Shown one piece after another: positions 1 to 9,440 of a stretch of 64,000 nucleotides of DNA. Position 1 is the stretch's first letter; each line of letters opens with the position of its first letter. The DNA is from Maricaulaceae bacterium (GTDB taxonomy: Bacteria; Pseudomonadota; Alphaproteobacteria; Caulobacterales; Maricaulaceae): the NCBI GenBank assembly GCA_026126205.1, contig JAHCJP010000006.1, positions 100,436 to 164,435 on the forward strand. Direction: 5' to 3'. Below the pieces are notes generated by a model, which saw only the letters and a list, made by a program, of their open reading frames with translations, was not told the DNA's origin and made no database searches. Position numbers and translations under genes: made by a program.

Positions 1-149
1 GGATGGCGCGGGGCGCGCTCCGCGAAATGGAAAACGCGCCTGAAAAATTCTCGCGCGCACACGCGCGTGAATCAGGCGGCTGAATGCTGCGTTTCTTCTA
101 GCAAGCGAGGGCGGCGCGGGCAAACGCGCAGGACGGCTGACGAGCCTGC

Positions 150-941
150 TTATTCACCGAAAACCGCACCCGCCAGCGCCAGCGCCCGCCGGGCGATCTC
201 CACCCGCAGCCGCGTCTGCGCGGCGGGTTCGGGCATGTCGATATTCAGGGCGACAATCCACGCCTCTCCGTCGCGCTCCGCCCAGCCGGCGAACCAGCCA
301 ACATCCGGATCGCCGCCGAAGCGCCAGCCGGTCTTGCCGCGCAGGGTCCAGCCCTCGCCCTCCTCCACCACCATCATGGCGATGACCGTTTCCATCACCT
401 CTGCATCGAAGGGCAGATCGCGGGCGTGAAGCCGGGCGAGGAATCCGGCCTGTTCACGGGCGGAAATTTCCAGCGGGCCTTCCAGCCAGAAACGGTCGAT
501 GTCATCCTCGCCGCCGGCGCCGCCGTTTCCGTAATCCAGCCGCGCCATCCATTCCGCCATGCGGTCATGGCCCACGCGCCGCGCCCATTCCTGATAGGCC
601 CATACGGTGGAGCGCGCGAAGGCCTGGCGCAGGGTCTGGTCCTGGTTCCAGATCTCAAAGCGGCGGGGCTCGCCGTCCCAGACCAGCATTTCGGCGTCCG
701 GGTCCGCCGCCACGCCGGTCTGCAGAATGATCAGGCTGTTGGGAATCTTGAAGGTCGAGGCCGGGATGAAGCGTTCATCCAGGCGCGCGCCGCCGCCGGT
801 CCATTCGCGCCCGTCAGAGACGCGGTGCACGATCACGGCGCCGGTTACGCCGGCGTCGCGCAACAGCGCGTCAAGCTCCTGCGCATGGGCGGCGGACATC
901 AGGGACAGACCGGAAATAACGGCGGCAAAGACGAGGCGCAT
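150..941 (-). CDS. Class D (OXA-type) serine beta-lactamase, secreted
   Basis: The protein (263 aa) hydrolyses beta-lactams in the periplasm through an acyl-serine intermediate. All class D motifs are visible: STFK at residues 62-65 (nucleophile Ser62, general-base Lys65), STV at 111-113, YGN at 137-139, a FWL tryptophan at about 151-153 and KTG at 203-205. Residues 1-20 are a signal peptide ending AAHA|QE. I chose ATG 941 because the signal peptide begins there; the frame is open back to 1115 but that part lies in ssb and is basic, non-coding sequence. The gene is 76 nt downstream of ssb on the same strand and may share its transcript. It looks like a chromosomal resident enzyme, since no mobile element is adjacent. 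The substrate range cannot be read from the sequence. Confidence 0.93.
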   Translation of the reverse strand: MRLVFAAVISGLSLMSAAHAQELDALLRDAGVTGAVIVHRVSDGREWTGGGARLDERFIPASTFKIPNSLIILQTGVAADPDAEMLVWDGEPRRFEIWNQDQTLRQAFARSTVWAYQEWARRVGHDRMAEWMARLDYGNGGAGGEDDIDRFWLEGPLEISAREQAGFLARLHARDLPFDAEVMETVIAMMVVEEGEGWTLRGKTGWRFGGDPDVGWFAGWAERDGEAWIVALNIDMPEPAAQTRLRVEIARRALALAGAVFGE

Positions 942-1017
942 GGATGAAAACTCCCCGTTCGGCCCCCGCCCCCGCCGCGTCATCAACCGGGTGAAAACGG
1001 CGAAACTCCGGCGGCGC

Positions 1018-1488
1018 CTAGAACGGAATCTCGTCGTCCATGTCGTCGTTGCGGAAATCCTCTTTCTGGCCCGACACGCGTTCGCGCCCGCCAGAGCGGT
1101 CCTCGGCGCTGTCATAGCCGCCGCCCTCGCCGCCGCCGCGGCCGTCGAGCATCTGCAATTCGCCGCGAAAGCGCTGCAGCACGACCTCGGTGGTGTATTT
1201 GTCCTGGCCGGACTGATCCTGCCATTTGCGGGTCTGCAACTGACCCTCGATATACACCTTGGCGCCCTTTTTCAGATAGTTCTCACACACCTTCACCAGG
1301 TTCTCGTTGAAGATCACCACATTGTGCCATTCGGTGCGTTCGCGCCGTTCGCCGCTGCCCTTGTCGCGCCATTGTTCGGACGTGGCGATGCGCAGATTGC
1401 ACACCGGATCGCCGCTGTTCAGCTTTCGGATTTCCGGGTCTCGCCCCAGATTGCCGATCAAAATCACCTTGTTGACGCTGCCCGCCAT
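1018..1488 (-). CDS. ssb: Single-stranded DNA-binding protein SSB
   Basis: SSB (156 aa) coats single-stranded DNA in replication, recombination and repair. It starts [20 protein letters not shown], the usual OB-fold opening, with an aromatic and basic ssDNA-binding core over roughly residues 1-110. A Gly/Arg-rich disordered linker follows, then the acidic tip MDDEIPF, which recruits partner repair proteins. Length is normal for alphaproteobacteria. It is divergent from uvrA, and the shared 143-nt gap contains a LexA box, so both are probably SOS-induced. Confidence 0.98.
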   Translation of the reverse strand: MAGSVNKVILIGNLGRDPEIRKLNSGDPVCNLRIATSEQWRDKGSGERRERTEWHNVVIFNENLVKVCENYLKKGAKVYIEGQLQTRKWQDQSGQDKYTTEVVLQRFRGELQMLDGRGGGEGGGYDSAEDRSGGRERVSGQKEDFRNDDMDDEIPF

Positions 1489-1545
1489 GGCCCCATCGCC
1501 TCCCAGTCGCTATCTATCGTTCCAACACTGGACGGACGGCATTTT

Positions 1546-1560
1546 GTTCACATAATGTTC
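1546..1560. promoter_or_regulatory. LexA (SOS) box between ssb and uvrA
   Basis: GTTC at 1546-1549, seven bases, then GTTC at 1557-1560: an exact match to the alphaproteobacterial LexA operator GTTC-N7-GTTC. It lies 57 nt from the ssb start and 71 nt from the uvrA start, so one operator could control both divergent promoters. That both promoters are regulated is inferred. Confidence 0.85.
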
Positions 1561-1631
1561 CGACCGTCAAATCGCCCGTTTCGAGTCGCGGGGCAGTTAG
1601 AGCGCAGCCCCGTAACGGAGTCCATGCCCGC

Positions 1632-4600
1632 ATGTCCGATCCGCTGAAGTTCATCCGCGTGCGCGGCGCGCGCGAACACAATCTGAAAGACGTTTCGGTC
1701 GATCTGCCGCGCGACAGCCTGATCGTGTTCACGGGCCTGTCCGGCTCGGGCAAGTCGTCGCTGGCGTTCGACACCATCTACGCCGAGGGCCAGCGCCGCT
1801 ATGTCGAAAGCCTGTCGGCCTACGCCCGCCAGTTCCTGGAGCTGATGGCGAAGCCGGACGTGGATTCCATCGAGGGATTGTCGCCCGCCATCTCCATCGA
1901 ACAGAAAACCACCTCCAAGAACCCGCGCTCCACCGTCGCCACGGTGACCGAGATCTATGACTATATGCGCCTGCTGTGGGCGCGCGTCGGCGTGCCCTAC
2001 TCTCCCGCCACCGGCCTGCCGATCGAAAGCCAGACCGTCAGCCAGATGGTCGACCGGCTGATGGAGCTGCCGGAGGGGACGCGGCTCTACCTGCTGGCCC
2101 CGGTGGTGCGCGGCCGCAAGGGCGAATACCGCAAGGACTTCGCCGCCTGGCTGAAGGCCGGCTTCCAGCGCGTGAAGGTGAACGGCGAGTTCCACCCGCT
2201 GGAGGACGCGCCGGAGCTGGACAAGAAGTTCAAGCACGACATCGACGTGGTGGTGGACCGGGTGGTGATCCGCGGCGGCATGGCCCAGCGGCTGGCGGAA
2301 TCGCTGGAGACGGCGCTGAAACTGGCCGACGGCCTGGCGGTGGCCGAATTCGCCGACGCCGTGATCCCCGGCGCCGCCCCGCCTCCGGCCCTCTCCGGAG
2401 GAGCGGAGGAAACGGCCGGCGTGCGCGAGGCCTCGGCCGCCTATCTTTCGCGCTCCGCCGCCGGGGGCGAGGCCGGGCGGGGCGCGGACGGGTTCCAGAA
2501 GGGCGGCCGCATCACCTTTTCGGAAAAATTCGCCTGTCCCGTCTCCGGCTTCACCATCGCCGAGATCGAGCCGCGGCTGTTCTCGTTCAACAATCCGCAC
2601 GGCGCCTGCCCGGCCTGCGACGGGCTGGGCCAGAGCCTGAAATTCGACGAAGGCCTGATCGTTCCCGAACACGGCAGGAGCCTGACCGACGGCGCCGTGG
2701 CGCCGTGGAACCGCGCCACCTCGCGGCTCTACCAGCAGACGCTGCAGGCGCTGGCCGATCATTTCGGCGCCTCGATGTTCGAGGCCTGGCGCGACCTGCC
2801 CGAAGAATTCCGGCAAAAGGTTCTCTACGGGACCGACGAGCCGGTGCGCTTCATCTATGAAGACGGGGCGCGCAAGTTCGAGACGAAGAAAAGCTTCGAG
2901 GGCGTGATCCCGAATCTGGAGCGCCGCTGGCGCGAGACCGATTCAAGCTGGGTGCGCGACGACCTGTCCCGCTTCCAGTCCGCCCAGCCCTGCGAGACCT
3001 GCGGCGGCCGGCGGCTGAAGCCCGAGGCGCTGGCGGTGAAGATCGCCGGGCGCGACATTTCCGAGGCCAGCGAGCTGTCGATCAAGGCCGCCAATGACTG
3101 GTTCGCGGAGATCGAGACAGGCTTCACCCCCAAACAGCGCGCCATCGCCGAACGCATCCTGAAAGAGATCCGCGAGCGGCTGAAATTCCTCGCCGATGTC
3201 GGGCTGGAATACCTCACCCTCAACCGCGCATCGGGCACGCTGTCGGGCGGCGAGAGCCAGCGCATTCGGCTGGCCAGCCAGATCGGATCGGGCCTGACCG
3301 GCGTTCTCTATGTGCTGGACGAGCCGTCCATCGGCCTGCACCAGCGCGACAATTCCCGCCTTCTGGACAGCCTGCGCGGCCTGCGCGATCTCGGCAACAC
3401 CGTCATCGTCGTCGAGCATGACGAGGAAGCCATCGAGACCGCCGACTATGTGGTCGATCTCGGCCCCGCCGCCGGCGTGCATGGCGGACGCGTGGTGGCC
3501 GAAGGCCCGCCGGAGAAGATCAAGGCTTCCGCCGACAGCCTGACCGGCCAGTATCTGTCCGGCCGGCGGATGATCGCCCTGCCCCCGGCCCGCCGCGCGC
3601 AGAAGCCCGGCCGTTCGGTGATCGTGCGCGGCGCGCGCGGCAATAATCTGAAGGGCGTCGACGCGGATTTCCCGCTCGGTCTGTTCGTCTGCGTCACCGG
3701 CGTGTCCGGCGGCGGCAAGTCGACCCTGACCATCGAAACGCTCTACAAGGCCGCGGCGCGGCGCCTGAACGGCGCCCAGACCCTGCCCGCCGCCCATGAC
3801 GCGGTGGAGGGGCTGGAGCATCTCGACAAGATCATCGACATCGACCAGAGCCCCATCGGCCGCACGCCGCGGTCCAACCCCGCCACCTATACCGGCGCCT
3901 TCACCCCGATCCGCGACTGGTTCGCCGGCCTGCCCGAAAGCCAGGCGCGCGGCTATCGCCCCGGCCGCTTCAGCTTCAACGTGAAGGGCGGGCGCTGCGA
4001 GGCCTGCCAGGGCGACGGCGTGGTGAAGATCGAGATGCACTTCCTGCCCGACGTCTACGTCCCCTGCGACGTCTGCCACGGCAAGCGCTTCAACCGCGAG
4101 ACGCTGGAGGTGACCTTCAAGGGCAAGTCGATCGCCGACGTGCTGGCGATGACAGTCGAGGAAGGGGCGCAGTTCTTCAAGGCCGTGCCGTCGATCCGCG
4201 ACAAGCTGACGACGCTGGAGCGCGTCGGCCTCGGCTATATCCAGATCGGCCAGCCGGCGACCCAGCTTTCCGGCGGCGAGGCCCAGCGCGTGAAACTGTC
4301 CAAGGAGCTGTCGAAACGCGCCACGGGCAAGACGCTCTACATCCTCGACGAGCCGACCACCGGCCTGCATTTCGCCGATGTCGAAAAACTGCTGGAGGTG
4401 CTGCACGAGCTGACCGGACAAGGCAACACCGTGGTGGTGATCGAGCACAATCTCGACGTCATCAAGACCGCCGACTGGATCATCGACCTCGGCCCGGAAG
4501 GCGGAGACGGCGGCGGCGAGATCGTGGCCGCCGGAACGCCCGAGGACGTGGCGAAAAACGCAAAAAGCTGGACCGGCCGCTATCTCAAGCCGGTTCTGGA

Positions 4601-4643
4601 GCGTGACCGGGCCCGCGCCCAGACGCGGAAGAAGGCGGGTTAA
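1632..4643 (+). CDS. uvrA: Excinuclease ABC subunit A
   Basis: UvrA (1003 aa) is the damage-recognition ATPase of nucleotide excision repair. Two ABC modules are seen: Walker [10 protein letters not shown] at residues 35-43 with LSGGESQR and LDEPSIGLH, and a second Walker [10 protein letters not shown] with LSGGEAQR and LDEPTTGLH. The C-terminal zinc module CEAC...CDVC is intact. In the other zinc region the first pair reads CPVS, lacking the second Cys, which is usual in alphaproteobacterial UvrA. Residues about 247-292 form a Gly/Ala-rich insertion that makes the protein longer than the usual 950-970 aa. The 3' end overlaps the convergent gene at 4585 by 59 nt. Confidence 0.98.
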   Translation: MSDPLKFIRVRGAREHNLKDVSVDLPRDSLIVFTGLSGSGKSSLAFDTIYAEGQRRYVESLSAYARQFLELMAKPDVDSIEGLSPAISIEQKTTSKNPRSTVATVTEIYDYMRLLWARVGVPYSPATGLPIESQTVSQMVDRLMELPEGTRLYLLAPVVRGRKGEYRKDFAAWLKAGFQRVKVNGEFHPLEDAPELDKKFKHDIDVVVDRVVIRGGMAQRLAESLETALKLADGLAVAEFADAVIPGAAPPPALSGGAEETAGVREASAAYLSRSAAGGEAGRGADGFQKGGRITFSEKFACPVSGFTIAEIEPRLFSFNNPHGACPACDGLGQSLKFDEGLIVPEHGRSLTDGAVAPWNRATSRLYQQTLQALADHFGASMFEAWRDLPEEFRQKVLYGTDEPVRFIYEDGARKFETKKSFEGVIPNLERRWRETDSSWVRDDLSRFQSAQPCETCGGRRLKPEALAVKIAGRDISEASELSIKAANDWFAEIETGFTPKQRAIAERILKEIRERLKFLADVGLEYLTLNRASGTLSGGESQRIRLASQIGSGLTGVLYVLDEPSIGLHQRDNSRLLDSLRGLRDLGNTVIVVEHDEEAIETADYVVDLGPAAGVHGGRVVAEGPPEKIKASADSLTGQYLSGRRMIALPPARRAQKPGRSVIVRGARGNNLKGVDADFPLGLFVCVTGVSGGGKSTLTIETLYKAAARRLNGAQTLPAAHDAVEGLEHLDKIIDIDQSPIGRTPRSNPATYTGAFTPIRDWFAGLPESQARGYRPGRFSFNVKGGRCEACQGDGVVKIEMHFLPDVYVPCDVCHGKRFNRETLEVTFKGKSIADVLAMTVEEGAQFFKAVPSIRDKLTTLERVGLGYIQIGQPATQLSGGEAQRVKLSKELSKRATGKTLYILDEPTTGLHFADVEKLLEVLHELTGQGNTVVVIEHNLDVIKTADWIIDLGPEGGDGGGEIVAAGTPEDVAKNAKSWTGRYLKPVLERDRARAQTRKKAG

Positions 4644-5457
4644 CGGGCTCCGCGTCCGCCCCTTCGCTTTCGGCGGCATGGATCGCCAGCGCCGCCTCCG
4701 CCGCGATGCCGCGCAGCATGCCGAATATCAGCACCACAAACGCCAGCGTAAAAGCCATGCTCACCCATAACGGCGGCGGTCCAGCGGGTAGCTCTGCCGT
4801 TACTGCGACGAATTGAGCAGCCCACATGAGAAGCAAGGGCGGATAACACGCGAGGGCAAGCTTAAAACGGAATGGGCGAGTTGCTCGCCACAGATCAAAT
4901 CCGGGCATGCGTTGTTGGATCAGGGTCGATGGTCCCGCAGCAATGAACCGACCCAGCCCGTAAGCATATGCGACACTCACCACGGTTGCCAGGAACGGGG
5001 CGAAACCATGTCCCAATAGATCCTGGACGCCTGTCGGGATAAGCAACAGCCCAAGGACAAAAAACACAGGAACCGCGAACAGCACTCCTGCGCCATGCCC
5101 GATAAATAACATTACATAAGCGCCCAGAAACCGTCTCTCGGAGCGCCCCACGCGATAGGCAACGCCCCTTGGAACATCCTGCCCAGTCAAAGCTTTCTGC
5201 CAAGCAGCATCACTAAGCCATAGCCATGTGAAAAATGCGGCGACCAGCGCCAAAGAGACAATTGTTTCTGCGGCGCTGTCCTGCCCCGTGCTGATAAGCA
5301 TCCAGGCTTGGCCGAACCCGAGGATCAAAATGATCGCCAGGGCGTCGCAAATCATTAGCCGCATCGCTTCCCCGGGGCGTCGTAACCACAGCCGGAAAAA
5401 GCGCATGAGCGCGCCTGAAACCGTAAAACGTTCGGGGACGTCAAAAGGTTCTGGCAT
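4585..5457 (-). CDS. Multi-pass membrane protein, fifth of five tandem paralogs
   Basis: I do not recognise a named family. The 290-aa protein has about six hydrophobic segments (for example residues 35-55, 70-90, 115-150, 160-180, 205-225 and 230-255). It keeps weakened versions of the two motifs shared by its four upstream paralogs: a [18 protein letters not shown] loop in place of RLxxRGE/PFRxGxDE, and [11 protein letters not shown] in place of FRFxEAWxxTRG. It is last in the run, 108 nt after the previous gene, and overlaps the uvrA 3' end tail to tail. Its DNA is noticeably less G+C-rich than its neighbours (31 of 60 bases in 4861-4920). Role unknown. Confidence 0.75.
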   Translation of the reverse strand: MPEPFDVPERFTVSGALMRFFRLWLRRPGEAMRLMICDALAIILILGFGQAWMLISTGQDSAAETIVSLALVAAFFTWLWLSDAAWQKALTGQDVPRGVAYRVGRSERRFLGAYVMLFIGHGAGVLFAVPVFFVLGLLLIPTGVQDLLGHGFAPFLATVVSVAYAYGLGRFIAAGPSTLIQQRMPGFDLWRATRPFRFKLALACYPPLLLMWAAQFVAVTAELPAGPPPLWVSMAFTLAFVVLIFGMLRGIAAEAALAIHAAESEGADAEPVNPPSSASGRGPGHAPEPA

Positions 5458-5565
5458 GAACCCAGCTTAGGCGTTGCACCGATGGCGCCGCAACTTCTCC
5501 GTGGTGTTTTGGCCTTCCCAGGCTAGTTGGGATGGCTCGCCCGCTTTTGGAACGACAATTCCCAA

Positions 5566-6516
5566 TCACGCGTTCTCTGGCGCGAAGGGCTGGGGCGGCG
5601 GCGCGGTCAGCGCCGCGAAGCCGGCGGTCTTGACGGCGACATAGGCGACCGGACCCAGCAGCAGGGCGCGCGACACCACCTCGAACACCGCCAGCGCCAT
5701 GGCGTGGCCGATGGCCGCCGGATCGGCGAAATTGACCGGGGCGGCGGCGAGGCTGAAAGCCTCCGCAAAGGCCGGGAAATCCTCAAAGCGGCCGGCGCGC
5801 AGGGCGCCAAACACCTCGATGATACGCGCCGCGTCCACCGCCAGGGCCGCCGCCAGCAACACGATGAACAACACCAGGTAGGCCGCGACCATGCCCCAGC
5901 CGACGCGGCGCGTGGCGCCCCACGCCTCGAAAAAGCGGAACTTGCGATCCCGGATGGTCAGCGCTGAGGCCGGCGACAGGCGCGCATAGAAATACAAGCC
6001 AGCGAGCAGCATGACGCCATAGACCACGAACATTGCGATCATCATCGCCGCTGGCGCGCCGTCCCCGGAGATCATCATCAGCGGGATCACGGCCGCCATC
6101 GCCAGCATCATCAGACCGAACGCGGCGACAAAGAACAACGCGAAGAACACCAGCCAGACCAGCGCCAGCCGGCCTTCGTCCGTCCACAGGCGGAACGGCA
6201 GGCCCGCCGCCGTCTCGCCGCGCGTCATCAGCCGCAGCACCGCCCCGGCCAGAACCAGTTCGAACAGGATGATGGCCAGGAAAAACAGCCCCCCTGCGGC
6301 GAAAATCTCCGCCGGTTCCGGCATCGGGGTCTTGCCGGTCGCTTCGGCGGCTTCTCCGGCCAGGCGAATGGCGTTGGTCTCGCCCAGCCATGCGGCCAGC
6401 AGCACCGCGCCCGACGCCAGCCCCACGACCCACAATGTCGAGACCGGCCGCCGGAACAGTACGACCAGGAAATAGAACGCCGCGGCGATGATGTTGAATC
6501 CTGGCCGTTCCGCCAT
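5566..6516 (-). CDS. Multi-pass membrane protein, fourth of five tandem paralogs
   Basis: Unrecognised family, 316 aa, about six predicted transmembrane helices. It carries the clearest form of the shared motifs: VLRLMTRGETAAGLPFR followed by TDEGRL, and LSPASALTIRDRKFRF followed by FEAWGATR. The first helix follows a short FRRPVSTLW turn that is also seen in the paralog at 7464. It starts 15 nt after the stop of the upstream paralog with a purine-rich stretch (GGGGGAGGGG) before ATG 6516, so the two are in one operon. No catalytic motif is visible, so a structural, transport or signalling role in the inner membrane is all that can be suggested. Confidence 0.8.
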   Translation of the reverse strand: MAERPGFNIIAAAFYFLVVLFRRPVSTLWVVGLASGAVLLAAWLGETNAIRLAGEAAEATGKTPMPEPAEIFAAGGLFFLAIILFELVLAGAVLRLMTRGETAAGLPFRLWTDEGRLALVWLVFFALFFVAAFGLMMLAMAAVIPLMMISGDGAPAAMMIAMFVVYGVMLLAGLYFYARLSPASALTIRDRKFRFFEAWGATRRVGWGMVAAYLVLFIVLLAAALAVDAARIIEVFGALRAGRFEDFPAFAEAFSLAAAPVNFADPAAIGHAMALAVFEVVSRALLLGPVAYVAVKTAGFAALTAPPPQPFAPENA

Positions 6517-6531
6517 CGCCGCCCCTCCCCC

Positions 6532-7386
6532 TTATTCTCCGGCCAGCCCCTGCCCCGCTTCGTCGATGGCGATGGCGGCCTTCGACGCCACCCCGCGCAT
6601 CAGCGCCGCCGATATGATGGCGCCGGCCTGCTGAAACAGGAAGGGCAGAACCAGCGCCGCCCAGCCGGCCTCGGCGAAACGGGCCTGCAGGTTCGCGCCG
6701 CCGCCGGTCATCATCGACAGGCTCATGGCGAGCATGCCCAGCACCAGGCTGGCCAGCACGGCGAGGAAGAAACCCCCGAACAGCGGCCAGAACAGGCCCC
6801 TGGTTCCTTTCCACGCCTCGGCGACGCGAAAGGCGCGCAGCCGCAGTGACAGCGCCATCGCCGGCGACAGCCGCACCGACAGCCAGATCAGGCCGGCCAG
6901 CATCACCGCCCCGGCCAGGGTGGCCAGGAACCCTCCGGCCAGAGACGCCGGCAGCACCAGCACCAGCGTCATCCCGATATAAGCCGCGCACAGCACGCCG
7001 AACACCGCCAGCGCCGACAGGGCCAGCGCCACCTCGTCCGGTCCGAAACGGAAGGGCAGCAGCCCGCCAGTCTCGCCGCGCGTGAACAGGCGCAGCCAGG
7101 CCGCCTCGATGAACAGCCGCATGATAATGCCGATCACGAACACCGGCCAGGCCGCGGCGATGAAAGCGCCGGCGGCGGCGGTCACGGCCTCGGCGGCGGG
7201 CTCATCGACCGACACCGCCCCCGTAAAGGCGGCGTAGGCCGCCCCCGCCATGGCGTAGAACATCACCGTCAGCGCGAAAGCGGCGAGGCTGTCGATCACG
7301 GCGAGACGCACGAAAGCGCCCGTCCGCGCCCGGAACACCGTCCAGGCGAACGCAAGGCCGTCGATAGAAGTGAAATTCACGCGCAT
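6532..7386 (-). CDS. Multi-pass membrane protein, third of five tandem paralogs
   Basis: Unrecognised family, 284 aa, about six hydrophobic segments. Shared motifs are present: WLRLFTRGETGGLLPFRFG with PDEVAL, and LSPAMALSLRLRAFRV with AEAWKGTRG. ATG 7386 is chosen because the conserved N-terminus (MRVNFTSIDGLAFAW) begins there; codons further upstream back to 7557 are proline/arginine-rich and overlap the previous gene. It lies between paralogs, 77 nt after one and 15 nt before the next. Function unknown. Confidence 0.8.
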   Translation of the reverse strand: MRVNFTSIDGLAFAWTVFRARTGAFVRLAVIDSLAAFALTVMFYAMAGAAYAAFTGAVSVDEPAAEAVTAAAGAFIAAAWPVFVIGIIMRLFIEAAWLRLFTRGETGGLLPFRFGPDEVALALSALAVFGVLCAAYIGMTLVLVLPASLAGGFLATLAGAVMLAGLIWLSVRLSPAMALSLRLRAFRVAEAWKGTRGLFWPLFGGFFLAVLASLVLGMLAMSLSMMTGGGANLQARFAEAGWAALVLPFLFQQAGAIISAALMRGVASKAAIAIDEAGQGLAGE

Positions 7387-7463
7387 GCCGCCGATCCGCC
7401 GCTGACTGGCCGGCGCGGCGGCGCCCCGGACGAGCGCTGCCGGCCAGTTTCCAAGTCCGCAAC

Positions 7464-8486
7464 CTATTCGGTTTGGGGCGTTTCGCCACCCTCCGCCGGC
7501 GCCGCGGCCTCTCCCGCCCGGTGGCGGCGGGCGACATAGGCGCCGACGCCATGCCACATGCCTTCATAGAAGATCTGCAGGAACAGGCTGACGACCGCGC
7601 CGATGACCACCATCGTCACCGTCGCGGGGTTGCGCAGCACGTCCATAAGCATGTCGAACAGCACCTGCGGGTCGGCGGGCCCCTGCTCCATCGCCGCCAA
7701 CTGGCCGATCACCGGCAACAGCGCGCCGAGGAAGATCAGCTGCACCACCGTGCCCAGCGCCATGGCGAGAACGAAAATGATCAGCGCGACGACGATATAG
7801 GTGAGCAGCACCCACCAGAACACGCCCTTCACCGCCCCCGCGGCGCCGATGAAGCGGAAACCGCGGTCATAGATGGTCAGCGCGGGCGCCGCCGACAGTT
7901 TCACGGCGATGAACACCCAGACGCACAGCGCCGCGATGATGAACAGCCCGGTCAGAAGTCCGCCGATCATGCCGGCCGCCAGCCCCGGAGACTCGCCTGT
8001 CGCCGCGAGCCCCACGCCCATTGCGCCGGCCAGTACGAAGAACAGGATCGCGAACAGGATATAGCCGGCCATCAGAAGTACGACATAGAGCAGGTTCACG
8101 CCCAGCAGGCGGAACTCGTCGGCCCCGAAACGGAACGGAATCAGCGGCGCGACCGTCTCGCGCACCAGCAGCCGCATCCAGGCGCCCTGCGCCATCAACG
8201 CGACGGCCGTTCCAAACAGCGCCAGCACCGGCGCCCACAGCATGATCGGCGCAAACAGCGTCAGCACCTCTCCGGGGTCCATCTCCTGCCGGGTCATGGC
8301 CGTGCTGATCAATTGCATGTAGGGGCCGCCGATCAGCATAAAGGCGGCCGCCGCCACCGCGGCGTAAAGCAGCACTTGCCATAGCGCGACCCACAGGACG
8401 GCTACGGGCTTGCGCCCGAAGACGATGAAGAAGTGAAACGCGGCCTGTGGAAAATCAAAGGGCTTGTCGGGGCTTGCGGCGGTCAT
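7464..8486 (-). CDS. Multi-pass membrane protein, second of five tandem paralogs
   Basis: Unrecognised family, 340 aa, about six transmembrane helices and a charged C-terminal tail. Shared motifs: WMRLLVRETVAPLIPFRFG with ADEFRL, and LSAAPALTIYDRGFRF. The N-terminal FGRKPVAVLWVALWQ matches FRRPVSTLWVVGLAS in the paralog at 5566. It is transcribed 63 nt after the paralog at 8550. The best-preserved members (this one and those at 5566 and 6532) suggest an old duplication with continuing selection on the loop motifs. Confidence 0.8.
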   Translation of the reverse strand: MTAASPDKPFDFPQAAFHFFIVFGRKPVAVLWVALWQVLLYAAVAAAAFMLIGGPYMQLISTAMTRQEMDPGEVLTLFAPIMLWAPVLALFGTAVALMAQGAWMRLLVRETVAPLIPFRFGADEFRLLGVNLLYVVLLMAGYILFAILFFVLAGAMGVGLAATGESPGLAAGMIGGLLTGLFIIAALCVWVFIAVKLSAAPALTIYDRGFRFIGAAGAVKGVFWWVLLTYIVVALIIFVLAMALGTVVQLIFLGALLPVIGQLAAMEQGPADPQVLFDMLMDVLRNPATVTMVVIGAVVSLFLQIFYEGMWHGVGAYVARRHRAGEAAAPAEGGETPQTE

Positions 8487-8549
8487 GGCGTCCCTCCCTG
8501 TCCGGTTGTGGGCTCTATCTTTTCAGAATGCGCGCTTCAGGCCTACCCG

Positions 8550-9440
8550 TCACCGGGGATTGTCGCCGTCGGCTTCCCCCGGATCCAGCAGCCGGGCCGC
8601 ATGGGCGTAGAGGCCCGTGAATAAAGGAATGCTCACCGCGACGCCGAACACCCCGCTGGCCAGCGCGGCCAGCGCCGCCGTTCCAGGGTCCGGCGCCGGC
8701 GCGGCGTCCGGAACGATCAGCCCCCCGGCGCCGAACGCGAAGATCAGCCCGAAACTGATGGCGTACACAGGCAGGGACAGGATCAGTAACGCCGCGGTCA
8801 GCCGCAGGCCGTTTCCCCGGCTCCACGCCCAGGCCTGCAGCACCAGCACCTTGCGGCGCAGCGCCGTGGCGGCGTAGGCGAGGCTGATGCGGGCGATGAA
8901 CCAGAACATCAACAGACATAGCGGAACTGCGATCGCCGCCACGGCCAGCCATTCGCCGCCGCCCAGCAAGGCGAACGCCGTTTCAGGATTGTCCTGAACT
9001 TCCGGGCCGGCCCCTTCGCGCGCCAGCGCCGCCATGGTCAGACCCACGAACACCGCCGTGAACAATATGGCGACCGGCGCGACCACCAGCATCGTCAGCG
9101 CCGCCACCAGCAGCGTCGCGCCGGCCATGCGCCATTCGTCGCGCCCCAGCGCCAGGCCCAGAAACGGGCCGCGCTCGCCATGCAGCGCCATGCGGTAGAC
9201 GGCGGCGTTGAGACACACGCTGATGGCGAGCATTACCGGGAACGCCAGCCAATAGCCGGCGGCCGCCGTCGTTTCGCCCGCCAGCATCTGCGCCTGAAAG
9301 CCGTACGTCGCCGCCATCGCCGCCACATAGGGCAGCCCGGCGATCAGGCAGAACAACCAGCGTTCGCGCCAGAAACCGAAGGCGGCGGCGAGCGCGGCGG
9401 GGATGGACAGGCGTGTCGAAGGCGCTGCGGAATCCGGCAT
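8550..9440 (-). CDS. Multi-pass membrane protein, first of five tandem paralogs
   Basis: Unrecognised family, 296 aa, about six hydrophobic helices. Its loop motif is YRMALHGERGPFLGLALG followed by RDEWRM, and the second is ISLAYAATALRRKVLVLQAW; both align with the paralogs but are diverged. Its ATG shares one base with the TGA of the upstream TPR/TonB_C gene (TGATG at 9438-9442), so translation is probably coupled. This directly links the exported TonB_C-type proteins to the membrane-protein series. Confidence 0.8.
   Translation of the reverse strand: MPDSAAPSTRLSIPAALAAAFGFWRERWLFCLIAGLPYVAAMAATYGFQAQMLAGETTAAAGYWLAFPVMLAISVCLNAAVYRMALHGERGPFLGLALGRDEWRMAGATLLVAALTMLVVAPVAILFTAVFVGLTMAALAREGAGPEVQDNPETAFALLGGGEWLAVAAIAVPLCLLMFWFIARISLAYAATALRRKVLVLQAWAWSRGNGLRLTAALLILSLPVYAISFGLIFAFGAGGLIVPDAAPAPDPGTAALAALASGVFGVAVSIPLFTGLYAHAARLLDPGEADGDNPR

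Noticed and set aside
67..429. Plus-strand frame at the left edge
   Set aside because: It overlaps the beta-lactamase gene antisense and is Ser/Arg/Pro-rich without a domain. The remaining 1-149 shows no supported feature.
2943..4679. 578-codon open frame antisense to uvrA
   Set aside because: Composition is that of a frame shadow, and the uvrA strand has all ABC and zinc motifs.
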